A stretch of DNA of 64,000 nt from Tsukamurella sp. PLM1 (GTDB lineage Bacteria > Actinomycetota > Actinomycetes > Mycobacteriales > Mycobacteriaceae): contig NZ_AP025688.1 in the NCBI RefSeq assembly GCF_023168325.1, positions 1,798,001 to 1,862,000 of the forward strand, read 5' to 3'. Below are positions 28,259 through 36,924 of the stretch, in pieces. The translations under genes and the position numbers were made by a program. The notes beneath the pieces were generated by a model. The model was not told where the DNA came from and did not search any database. It saw only the letters and a list, made by a program, of their open reading frames with translations. Every line of letters begins with the position of its first letter. Position 1 is the stretch's first letter.

Positions 28259-29193
28259 TTACGCCGGCGTTTCGGCCGCGGCTTCGACGTCGAGTTCCGA
28301 GTCCCGGCGGAGTGCGGTCTGCAGGTCCGCCAGGGTGAGCCGCGCGGGTTCGGTGCCGTCGATGAAAGCGGTCAGCACCGTGAGGAACCGTTCCGGGTCG
28401 CTCCGGAACGGGAAGTGCCCGGCACCGTCGAACACCTCCAGGCGCGACGACGGCAGCGAGGCGTGCAGCAGGTGCGCGTGTTCGACGGGGATGATCGGGT
28501 CGGCCGAGCCCCACACCACGAGCACGGGTACGGACTCGGCGACGTAGGTGCGATCGAGCATCGTCACGACCTGACCCAGTGGGTCCACCACGGCGCGCAG
28601 GGTGCGGGCGAACGCGCGCGGCGTCCCCGCGTGTGGCAGGCCCGCGAGCACGCGAGCGCACTCGGCGTTGTCGACGAAGAGCTTGAGCGGCACGCGGCCG
28701 AGCAGCTCCAGTGCGGCGCTCGCGACCGGCAGTACGCCGGGGAGGGCGAGTGAGCGGATCGCGATCTCCGACATCGGCAGCGAGACGGCCCTGAGCACGG
28801 GGAGACCGAGCGGGTGACGCCGCCCGTGTCGACGAACACCAGCCGTTCGACCATGTGCGGGAACTGGTAGGTGAACTGGCCGGCGATGCCGCCGCCGAGC
28901 GAATGCCCGACCAGCGTCGCCCGCTCGACGCCGAGGTAGAGCAGCAGGTCGCGCATGGCGTTGGCGAACGCGGGCAGCGAGTAGTCGGCGCGTGGGCGCC
29001 CCGACAGGCCGTGCCCGAGCAGGTCCGGCACGATCACCGTGTACCGCTCGGCGAGGCGCTCGAGGATCGGCTCGAACGTCGACGAGTTGTCGGCCATCCC
29101 GTGGATGAGCAGCAGGGCGGGGCCGCTGCCGCCGATCCGGTAGGCCCGGCGGTGGCCGTGGATCAGCGCGACGCGCTGACGGACCTGCGTCAC
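28259..29193 (-). CDS. alpha/beta hydrolase, paralogue of 27221 (frameshifted near 28806)
   Basis: About 311 aa. It begins at GTG 29193, overlapping the PAC2 stop by 4 bases, with ALIHGHRRAYRIGGSGPALL. It has GHSLGGGIAGQFTYQFPHMVERLVFV, then loses frame near 28806 after GGVTRS. It resumes with LPVLRAVSLPMSEIAIRSLAL through WGSADPIIPVEHAHLLHASLP to GAGHFPFRSDPERF. The PAC2-hydrolase order equals Rv2714-Rv2715 in M. tuberculosis, so this is the syntenic copy. The 27221 gene is probably the extra duplicate. Confidence 0.85.
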
Positions 29194-30125
29194 GACGCGG
29201 AGCCGTTCTCGCCCTCGTCGCCGGCCTGCTCCGCGAGGAAGGCCTCGAACTCGCTGGCGAGGTCGTCGCCCGACGGGATGGCCTCGCCTTCCGCGATGAG
29301 CAGTTCGCGGGGCTCCTGCGCCGCCTCGTCGTACTGCTGCTCGAGCGCCTCGACCACCGACGAGATCTCCGAACTGGACGAGACCTGGGCGTCGATCTGC
29401 TCTCGCAGTTCCGCGGCCTCCACCGCGAGATCGCCGTCGGGCACCTGCAGGCCGACGGAGTTGCGCAGCGCGCCGAGGAATCCGAGCACGGCCTCCGGGT
29501 AGTCGTTCTGGGCGAGGTAGTGCGGTACGTGCACGGAGAGGCCGAGCGTGTCGTATCCCTTGTCGGCCATCCGCAGCTCCAGCAGTCCCGCCGCGCTGCC
29601 GGGCAGGCGCATCGTGCCGCCGTCCCAGGACCGCAGCTCGCTGCGCAGATCCGGGTTGTTGCCGTGCGCGGTGACCGGCACGGGCCGGGTGTGCGGAACT
29701 GCCATCGGGATGGCGTGCAGGCCGACGACGGTGCGCACACCGAACCGCTCGGCGAGGCCGGCGACGGCGCTGACGAAGCCGTTCCACCGCAGGTCGGGCT
29801 CGGCGCCCGCGAGCAGCAGGAAGGGCTTTCCGTCGGAGTCGCGTACCGCGTAGAGATTGAGCTCCGGCTCGTCGACGCCCGTGAAGCCGTCCTCGAAGGT
29901 CATCGGCGGCCTGCGGGAGCGGTAGTCGATCAGCTCGTCGACGTCGAAGGACGCGACCAGCTCCGTGGTGAGGTTGTCCTTGAGGTGCTCGCGCAGCAGC
30001 CGCAGCGCGTGTCCGGCGTCGGCGTAACCGTCGAGCGCGTGCACCAGTACGGGGCCGTTGCCGTCGGTGTCCGAGACCGACGGACCGGGGAACTCCAGTT
30101 CGTACATGTGGGACTGCTCGTCCAT
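29190..30125 (-). CDS. PAC2-family protein (Rv2714-like)
   Basis: A 311 aa member of the PAC2 family, related to proteasome assembly chaperone 2 and archaeal/actinobacterial homologues. Recognisable parts are VHALDGYADAGHALRLLREHL, VASFDVDELIDYRSRRPPM and GVRTVVGLHAIPMAVPHTRP. The C-terminal 60 residues are acidic and helical (EAFLAEQAGDEGENGSAS end). ATG 30125 is preceded by GGAGGT. It is translationally coupled to the downstream hydrolase. The mycobacterial homologue forms a trimer; its function is not settled, and no proteasome link is shown here. Confidence 0.9.
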   Translation of the reverse strand: MDEQSHMYELEFPGPSVSDTDGNGPVLVHALDGYADAGHALRLLREHLKDNLTTELVASFDVDELIDYRSRRPPMTFEDGFTGVDEPELNLYAVRDSDGKPFLLLAGAEPDLRWNGFVSAVAGLAERFGVRTVVGLHAIPMAVPHTRPVPVTAHGNNPDLRSELRSWDGGTMRLPGSAAGLLELRMADKGYDTLGLSVHVPHYLAQNDYPEAVLGFLGALRNSVGLQVPDGDLAVEAAELREQIDAQVSSSSEISSVVEALEQQYDEAAQEPRELLIAEGEAIPSGDDLASEFEAFLAEQAGDEGENGSAS

Positions 30126-30243
30126 GCGCTACCTCCAACCGCCGTGTTCCCCGCGCCGGCGGGGAACTACCAGTTTTCCACGTGAGGCAACCGCGCGTGC
30201 ATCGTGTCGATTCCCGCGCGCCGCGTGTTTCCGCTCACGGCGT

Positions 30244-30708
30244 AACGGCGCGCACTCGTACGGTGCACAGATCGCCATCGACTACGCACTACGGCGCCCG
30301 GGCCGGGTCGAGGCCCTTACTCTGCTTGATCCGACGTCGGTGTTCGCGGGACTCCGCCTCGGGACGGTCGTTCGAGCCGTTCCAGTGCTCGCGGTGCCGT
30401 CCGCCGCCCGAATCCGTGGGTACCGGAGCTGGGAGACGCGGGGCAATTGGCCACCGACACCCGAGTTCGGCGTGCTCGCCGAGGCCGGTGCCGACGGTCC
30501 GAGGTCCCGTCTCGCGGTGCCGCGGCGGCCCGACGACCTGGGCGCGCTGCGGGATCTACCGGGAGGGGTCACCGTCGTCGTCGCGCTGCACAGCCGCTAC
30601 CACGACGGCGCGGCCCTGGCGCGCACCGTCGAGCAGCGGTACCCGTGGATGCGCGTCGAGACGCTGCCCGTGTCGCATCACGAGCTCCCGTTCGTGTACC
30701 GACCGTGA
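30244..30708 (+). pseudogene. C-terminal remnant of an alpha/beta hydrolase
   Basis: The frame reads NGAHSYGAQIAIDYALRRPG, i.e. it begins at the nucleophile elbow of an alpha/beta hydrolase. It runs through VEALTLLDPTSVFAGLRL to the catalytic-His end PVSHHELPFVYRP, TGA 30706-30708. The N-terminal half with the oxyanion strand is absent, and the 100 bases upstream are not homologous coding sequence. There is no start with a ribosome site at a sensible place. A 5' deletion is more likely than a simple frameshift. It lies between the PAC2 gene and the APC permease. Confidence 0.65.
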
Positions 30709-30718
30709 GCGGCGCGGG

Positions 30719-32671
30719 TCAGGAGACGTGGACGGTGGGGCGGCGTTTGGCGTCGTGCTCGGCCTGGCGCAGCACCTCGTGGCAGACAGCGGCGATCTCG
30801 CCCGAGCCCTCCACCAGGTACTTGCCCATGTTGAGTACGGGGTTCATCTCCGACCACTGGAAGTAGACCTCGGGCACCACGCCGGTCTCGTCGCGGATGT
30901 AGAGCAGCACGGCGGCGATGGTGTTCGCGATGCTGCCGGAACGCACCTTGAGCAGCCGGTAGCCGAACTTCTCGATGCCCCGGACCTCCAGGTCCTCCTC
31001 GAAGTCCGACGAGTCGCGGGGCCAGACCTCGAGCAGGATCACCCGCGATCGGCCGGGGATGTGGCCGAACTTGCGCTCGGCGCGGACCTTGTCGCGGTAC
31101 TCCTTCTTGGTGTCCACGTCGGGCTCGTGCGAGACGATCCGGATCGCGTGCTGCGCCGCGGCGTCGTCGCGGATGAACTCGAGCGCCTTCTCGTCGAAAG
31201 TGATCGACGAGGCGCGCAGCTCGAACGAGCGCCGGACGCGCGAGCCGATCGAGACGACCGCGATCGCCAGGATGAACAGCGCGGCGATCCGCACGCCGTC
31301 GGGTCGCTCGATGATGTTGTCGATGGTGGTGTAGACGAAGACGGCCGAGATCAGGCCGAACGCCCAGGTGGCGCCGGCCTGCCGCTTACGGCGGGCCGAG
31401 ATCGTGACCGCCACGGCGGCGGAGGTCATCAGGACCAGCACGCCGGTCGCGTAGGCGCCGCCCTGCGCGTTCACGTCGGCCTCGAAGACCAGCACGATGC
31501 ACAGCGCGATGACGGTGAGGACCACGACCAGCGGCCGCACGGCCGACGCCCAGCGCGGCGCCATACCGTAGCGGGGGAGGTACCGCGGCACCAGATTGAG
31601 CAGTCCGGCCATGGCGGACGCGCCCGCGAACCACAGGATGGCCACCGTCGAGACGTCGTAGACGGTCCCGAACCCGTTGCCGAGGTACTCGTGCGCCAGC
31701 CACGCGAGGGCGCGACCGTTGGCGGCACCGTCGGGGTCGAACTCCTTCGCCGGGATGAGCACGGTGGTGGCGAAGCTCGACGTGGCGAGCAGGACGCTCA
31801 TGATCGCGGCGGCGGTCGTGAGCAGCCGGCCGGTGTCCCGGATCCGGGTGGCGGGGTACTCGGGCGGATCGTTCGGATCACCCTTCACCTGCGGCATCAC
31901 GGCGACGCCGGTCTCGAAACCGGAGAGTCCCAGCGCGAGCTTGGGAAACACGATGAGCGCCACGGCGATCACCATCAGCGGGTTCGAGTGCTCGGCCCAC
32001 AGCAGGGCCTGCCAGTCGAGAACCTTCTGCGGACGCTCCGCGACGTGGAAGAGCGCGACGGCGATGATCACGACGTTCAGGGTGAGGTAGACGCCGACCA
32101 GGACCACTGCGGTGCCGATCGCCTCCCGGAAGCCCTTGATGAACACCAGGCCGAGCGCCAAGACCAGCAGCAGCGTGATCGGGATGTTCCCGCCGTGGAA
32201 GAACTCCGGCACCAGCGGGTTCTCCACGATGTGTTCGGCCGCGTCCGACGACGAGAGCGTGATCGTGATGATGAAGTCCGTGGCCGCGAAGCCGAGGAGG
32301 ACGAGCACGAACAGCTTGCCTCCCCACCACGGCAACAGCCGCTCGAACATCGCCAGCGAGCCGGATCCGTTGAAGCTCTCCCGCGCGACGCGCTTGTACA
32401 CGGGGAGGGCGCCGAACAGCGTGAGCGCGATGAGCACGAGGGTGGCGATGGGGGAGACGACACCGGCGGCGATGAAGGCGATCGCGGGCTGGTAGCCGAG
32501 GGTCGAGAAGTAGTCGACGCCGGTCAGGCACATGACCTTCCACCACGGCTGCGGGTGCTCCGCATCGGTCGCGTGCGGGCCCACGTGCGAGCCCGCCCGG
32601 TCGGACATGCCGCTGAGGAACCAGTTGCGGGTGCGGTCCGAGAACCGCGGGAAGCCGATCACGCGGTTCAC
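30719..32671 (-). CDS. APC-superfamily amino acid permease with cytoplasmic C-domain
   Basis: A 650 aa transporter. About 12 transmembrane segments lie between residues 45 and 455 ([21 protein letters not shown] at the start, the [13 protein letters not shown] loop midway). A soluble domain of about 190 residues follows ([32 protein letters not shown]). The layout resembles large APC permeases of Mycobacteriales. Start GTG 32671. Convergent with the hydrolase remnant, which ends 11 bases from its stop. Substrate not assignable. Confidence 0.87.
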   Translation of the reverse strand: MNRVIGFPRFSDRTRNWFLSGMSDRAGSHVGPHATDAEHPQPWWKVMCLTGVDYFSTLGYQPAIAFIAAGVVSPIATLVLIALTLFGALPVYKRVARESFNGSGSLAMFERLLPWWGGKLFVLVLLGFAATDFIITITLSSSDAAEHIVENPLVPEFFHGGNIPITLLLVLALGLVFIKGFREAIGTAVVLVGVYLTLNVVIIAVALFHVAERPQKVLDWQALLWAEHSNPLMVIAVALIVFPKLALGLSGFETGVAVMPQVKGDPNDPPEYPATRIRDTGRLLTTAAAIMSVLLATSSFATTVLIPAKEFDPDGAANGRALAWLAHEYLGNGFGTVYDVSTVAILWFAGASAMAGLLNLVPRYLPRYGMAPRWASAVRPLVVVLTVIALCIVLVFEADVNAQGGAYATGVLVLMTSAAVAVTISARRKRQAGATWAFGLISAVFVYTTIDNIIERPDGVRIAALFILAIAVVSIGSRVRRSFELRASSITFDEKALEFIRDDAAAQHAIRIVSHEPDVDTKKEYRDKVRAERKFGHIPGRSRVILLEVWPRDSSDFEEDLEVRGIEKFGYRLLKVRSGSIANTIAAVLLYIRDETGVVPEVYFQWSEMNPVLNMGKYLVEGSGEIAAVCHEVLRQAEHDAKRRPTVHVS

Positions 32672-32825
32672 AGTAGCCCTCGCTCACGAGCACAGTCGGG
32701 CGCGTCCGCGCCGGTGTCCGGTAAAGGCGGGTCCTGTGGGTTCGGGCGGGGCAGGAGAAGGTTTCGTAACCAAACGGGGGATCGACGGTCCGCGGCGGCC
32801 GGATCCGTCGCCACCCTCGGAGAGC

Positions 32826-33887
32826 ATGGCGACCATGACGAATCGACACGCTCCAGCCCTCCCGAAACTCGACACCGCCGGCGACCTGCTCGCGGCCGTA
32901 CCGGCTCTGCTCGGGTTCTATCCCACCCGGTCGGTGGTGCTGCTGGCCCACGACGAGGTCACCGACCGGATCGGCGCCACCGCCCGGATCGACCTGGGAC
33001 TCACCCGCGCCGGTGCGTTGCGCAAGGACTGCCGCCGGCACCTCGTCGAAGCGCTCCGGTTGCTCCGGCAGCAGGGCGTCGAGCGCCTGTTCTGCGTCGT
33101 CGTCGACGAGCGCGGCCTGGTGCGGGCCACGCCCGCGCTGGTCGAGGCGCTGAGCGAAGCGTGCCGGGCCCGGAGCCTGGCCGAACCCGACGTCGAGGTG
33201 ATCGAGCTGCTGCTGGTGCCCCGGATCGCGTCGGGCGCGCGCTGGGTCTGCAAGCACGGTGAGAGCGGCGAGGTACCGGACCCGGAGAGCTCGCCGTTGA
33301 TGCTGGCGGCGGTGCTCGAGGGGCGCACCATCCACCGATCCCGGACGAGCTGACCAAGCAGCTCGTCGAAGAGGGACCGGGGTCGGGCCCGACCGGTGCC
33401 GTGAGGCCGCCGCGTTCGAAGCCGACGGCGACTCGGCGGAACTGCTCGCGGCGATCGTCGCGGCGGTGACGGGCGAGCGCGCGGCGGACCTCAGCGACGA
33501 CGACGTCGCGCTGCTCGGCGGAGCGCTGCTCGATCTTCAGGTCCGGGACGCGGCGATGGCGCTCGGCGTCACGGTCGTCGCCGACGAGGCCCGGGTGCTG
33601 TTCGCGGAGCTCGCACGCAGGTTGCGGGGCACGCCGCGGCCGCCGCCGCCACGCTGGTGGCCGCGGCCGGGTACCTCCGGGGAGACGGCCCGATGACGGG
33701 GATCGCGCTGGACGCGGCACTCGCCGCGGACCGGAGCTATCGGGGCGCCCGGCTGCTGGCGCAGGCGTTCGGTGCGGGCTTGCCGCCGGGGGAGATGTCC
33801 GCCGCCGCGGAGGCCGGCCTGGCCGTGGCCCGGCGCCTCGGGGTGCACCTGCCGCCGCGGGACGCCGAGTTCCCGCTGGCCGGCTGA
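32826..33887 (+). CDS. DUF4192 domain protein (three frameshifts)
   Basis: Function unknown, about 353 aa when joined. The N-terminal part [27 protein letters not shown] is the DUF4192 signature. Frame breaks lie near 33340 (after EGRTIH), near 33398 (before [21 protein letters not shown]) and near 33635 (before [25 protein letters not shown]). The C-terminus ends [14 protein letters not shown] at 33887. Conserved parts continue through all breaks, which argues for sequence errors. DUF4192 genes sit near sigB/ideR in many Mycobacteriales. Start ATG 32826 follows CGGAGAG; ATG 32835 is an alternative. Confidence 0.82.
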
Positions 33888-33908
33888 CGGGTGAGGTGAG
33901 GGTGGAGG

Positions 33909-34894
33909 TCAGGCGCGCCGGGCGGCGTGGGCGCGGTCGCCCAGCGCCTGCGTGTACTCCCATGCGTCGGCGACGATGCCGCGCAGGTCCGTGTGCTGCG
34001 GGCGCCAACCGAGTTCGTCGATCGCCCGGCGTGACGACGCCACGAGCACCGCCGGATCGCCCGCGCGCCGGTTCGCCGCCACCTCGGGATCTCCCGGCCG
34101 GTGACCTCACGGCACGTGTCGATCACCTGGCGGACGGAGAAGCCCTCGCCGGAGCCGAGATTGAACACGTCGTGCGCCCCGGGCCGGGCGTGGTCCAGCG
34201 CCAGTACGTGGGCCTCGGCGAGATCCTTGACGTGCACGTAATCGCGCACCGCTGTGCCGTCAGCGGTGGGGTAGTCGGACCCGAAGACGGCGATGTCGGG
34301 CCGCTGGCCCAGAGCGGTCTGCAGTACCAGCGGGATGAGGTGGGTCTCCACCACGCGGTTCTCGCCGAACCCGCCGTAGCTGCCCGCCACATTGAAGTAC
34401 CGCAGCGAAACCGCGGCCAGGTCGTACGCCGTGGCGTACGACGTGATGGCCGCGTCGATCGCGAGCTTCGTGGCGCCGTAGGTGTTGGTGGGGCGGGTGC
34501 GCGCGTCCTCGGTGATCGGCACCGACTCCGGCTCACCGTAGGTGGCCGCGGTCGACGAGAACACGAGTCGCGGCACGCCCGCCGCCAGCATCGCGTCCAG
34601 CAGCGACAGCGTGGTCACCACGTTGCCCTGCCAGTAGTTGTGCGGATGCGTGACCGATTCGCCCACCAGCGATTTCGCGGCGAAGTGCAGTACCCCGTCG
34701 AACTCGCCGTCGGCGAGCACGGGCCGGCCGACCTGTGCCACGTCGCCCTCGACGAAGTGGGCGCCCGCGGGCACCGCCTCGCGGTTGCCGGTGCTCAGGT
34801 CGTCGATGACGGTCACCGCGTGGCCGCGCTCGAGCAGCACCTGCGTGCACACGCTTCCCACGTATCCGGCGCCGCCGGTCACCAACAACTGCAC
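33909..34894 (-). CDS. galE: UDP-glucose 4-epimerase GalE (frameshifted near 34088)
   Basis: Interconverts UDP-glucose and UDP-galactose for arabinogalactan and other glycans, about 328 aa. NAD-binding GGAGYVGS at residues 7-14 and catalytic Tyr139/Lys143 in NTYGATK. After EVTGREIP the frame breaks near 34088; the corrected tail reads [20 protein letters not shown] then [20 protein letters not shown] to RAHAARRA. The gene starts 5 bases after the ideR stop on the same strand, as in the mycobacterial ideR-galE order. Confidence 0.93.
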
Positions 34895-34899
34895 CGGCG

Positions 34900-35581
34900 C
34901 TACACCGCCTCGACGAACACTGCGTGCGCCATCTCGTCGGGCAACTCGAAGTCGTCGTGCCCGGCGACCGAGATGACGACCGCGCCGCGCTGGACCGTGA
35001 CCGTCACGCGGGCGTCCGGCACCACACCCGCCGCTCGGAACCGGCCGATCAGGTCGGCGTCGGCCTGCACGTGCTCGGCGAGCCGCTTGATGACGACCGC
35101 GGTCGGACCGCCCTGCGGCAGGTCGGTCAGCGCGCGGGGCGCGACGGCTCGGTGCCGATCTGCACGCCGAGCTCGCCGAGGCCCGGGATCGGGTTGCCGT
35201 ACGGGGAGGTGGTGGGGTTGCCCAGCACTTCCAGCAGGCGGCGCTCCACGTCCTCGCTCATGACGTGTTCCCAGCGGCACGCCTCGGCGTGCACGTTCTC
35301 CCACTGCAGGCCGATGACGTCCACCAGCAGGCGCTCGGCGAGGCGGTGCTTGCGCATCACGGCGATGGCCAGCTGCCGGCCCTTGTCGCTCAGTTCGAGG
35401 TGCCTGTCCTCGGCGACGCGGACCAGGCCGTCGCGCTCCATCCTCTGCACGGTCTGCGACACCGTGGGACCGCTCTGCTCCGGCGCTCAGCGATACGCGC
35501 CCGCAGAGGCACGACGCCCTCCTCCTCGAGCTCGTAGATGGTGCGCAGGTACATCTCGGTGGTGTCCACCAGATCGTTCAC
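34900..35581 (-). CDS. ideR: iron-dependent repressor IdeR (two frameshifts)
   Basis: DtxR-family master regulator of iron uptake, about 228 aa when joined. Metal-site residues fall at the M. tuberculosis numbers: Met10, His79, Glu83, His98, Cys102, Glu105 and His106 ([24 protein letters not shown]). Start GTG 35579-35581 gives [22 protein letters not shown]. Frame breaks lie near 35482 ([15 protein letters not shown] region) and at a GGGG run 35136-35139 ([13 protein letters not shown]). The C-terminal SH3-like domain follows. ideR is expected to be essential or nearly so, so the breaks are probably sequencing errors. Confidence 0.95.
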
Positions 35582-35637
35582 GTATCCAGCTCCTTCTCGT
35601 TGCTGCCAGTTTAGCCGAGACGGACCGCCGTCCCCCG

Positions 35638-35657
35638 AACTAAAGGTTACCTAACTT
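35638..35657. promoter_or_regulatory. possible iron-box half-site between ideR and acuC
   Basis: AACTAAAGGTTACCTAACTT contains AAAGGTTA, matching one arm of the IdeR box (TWAGGTWAGSCTWACCTWA), and a partial CTAAC on the other side. The full 19-bp palindrome is not reproduced. It is AT-rich in a GC-rich region, so it may simply be a promoter. Confidence 0.3.
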
Positions 35658-35696
35658 GGACGCGTCGCAGGGCGGCAACGACTAGTGTCGTGACTC

Positions 35697-36924
35697 ATGG
35701 CACGGTTCCCCGACTCCCAGGTCGTCTGGGACCCCTCCGTTCTCGACTACCGCTTCTCCCAATCCCATCCGATGGACCCGGTCCGGCTGCACCTGACGAT
35801 GGAACTGTCCCGGATGCTCGGCGTGCTCGACGGTGTCGACGTGGTCGCGCCCCACGGGGCGGACGACATCGAGGTGGGCCGCGCGCACACCGACGACTAC
35901 CAGGCGGCGGTCCGGGTCGCGGGGTCCGGCCGGTCGCGGATCGACCTGACGGGGTACGGGCTGGGCAACGACGACAACCCGGTGTTCCTGCACATGCACG
36001 AGGCCGCAGCGAGCATCGTTTCCTCGACTCTCGCGGGCGCCGGGCGATCGCCGCGGGAACCGCCACCCGCGCGGTGAACATCGCGGGCGGGATGCATCAC
36101 GCCATGCGTACGCACGCGTCCGGGTTCTGCATCTACAACGACGCGGCGATCGCCATCTCCTGGCTGCTCGACAACGGCTTCGATCGCATCGCTTACATCG
36201 ACGTCGACGCCCACCACGGGGACGGGGTGCAGGCGCAGTTCTGGAACGACCCCCGCGTGCTCACGGTGTCGATCCACGAGGACCCGCAGCACCTCTGGCC
36301 GAACACGGGCTACCCGTCCGAGCTCGGCGGCCCCGAGGCCCGCGGCACCGCGATCAACATCCCCGTCCCGGCGTTCTGCCCCGACCGTCTCTGGCTGCGC
36401 GCGTTCCACGCCGTCGTTCCCTCGGTGATCAGGGAGTTCCGGCCGCAGCTCATCGTCAGCCAGTGCGGGTGCGATTCGCACGGTGCCGACCCGCTCACCG
36501 ATCTGTCACTCACGGTCGACGGGCAGCGGGCGGCGATCCTCGCGATGCGGGATCTCGCCGACGAGGTGTGCGACGGCCGGTGGCTCGCCGTGGGCGGCGG
36601 CGGCTACCAGCTGGTGGGCGTCGTGCCCCGCACGTGGACCCACCTGATCGGCGCCGTCGTCGGCGTCGACGTCGACCCGGCGACGCCGATCCCGGGCGAG
36701 TGGAAGGACCTCGTCGCGCAGCTGCCCGCCGAGCGGATCGCCGTCCCCGGGCCCGCCCCGGAGACGATGGGCGACGGCGGCGACACGAGGCACGTCCCGT
36801 GGGAGCCGTCGACGTACGACCCGGCCGAGCGGTCGATCGAGGCGACCGCCGACCGGTTCATCGCCCGCGCCCGCTCGGCCGTCCTTCCCCTTCACGGACT
36901 CGACCCGGAGGACCCCGTGACTGA
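35697..36924 (+). CDS. acuC: AcuC-type protein deacetylase (histone deacetylase fold; frameshifted)
   Basis: Zn-dependent class I HDAC-like lysine deacetylase, about 408 aa, expected to reactivate acetylated acetyl-CoA synthetase. It has FSQSHPMDPVRLHLTMEL, AGGMHHAM, YIDVDAHHGDGVQ and SQCGCDSHGADPL, including the paired His and the Zn-binding Asp/His/Asp set. Frame break near 36040 (one C lost before RAIAAGTATRAVNIAGG). At the 3' end LHGLDPEDP runs in frame into the next gene. Adding one C to the CCCC at 36913-36916 would give LDPEDPRD and a TGA at 36922 overlapping the next GTG, which is the likely true end. Confidence 0.88.

Noticed and set aside
26270..28753. 827-codon open frame on the plus strand
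   Set aside because: Antisense to the DUF3516 helicase and the hydrolases; no motif.
30182..33262. 1026-codon open frame on the plus strand
   Set aside because: Antisense to the APC permease; composition (Arg, His, Gln, Glu-rich) is that of a reversed membrane-protein gene.
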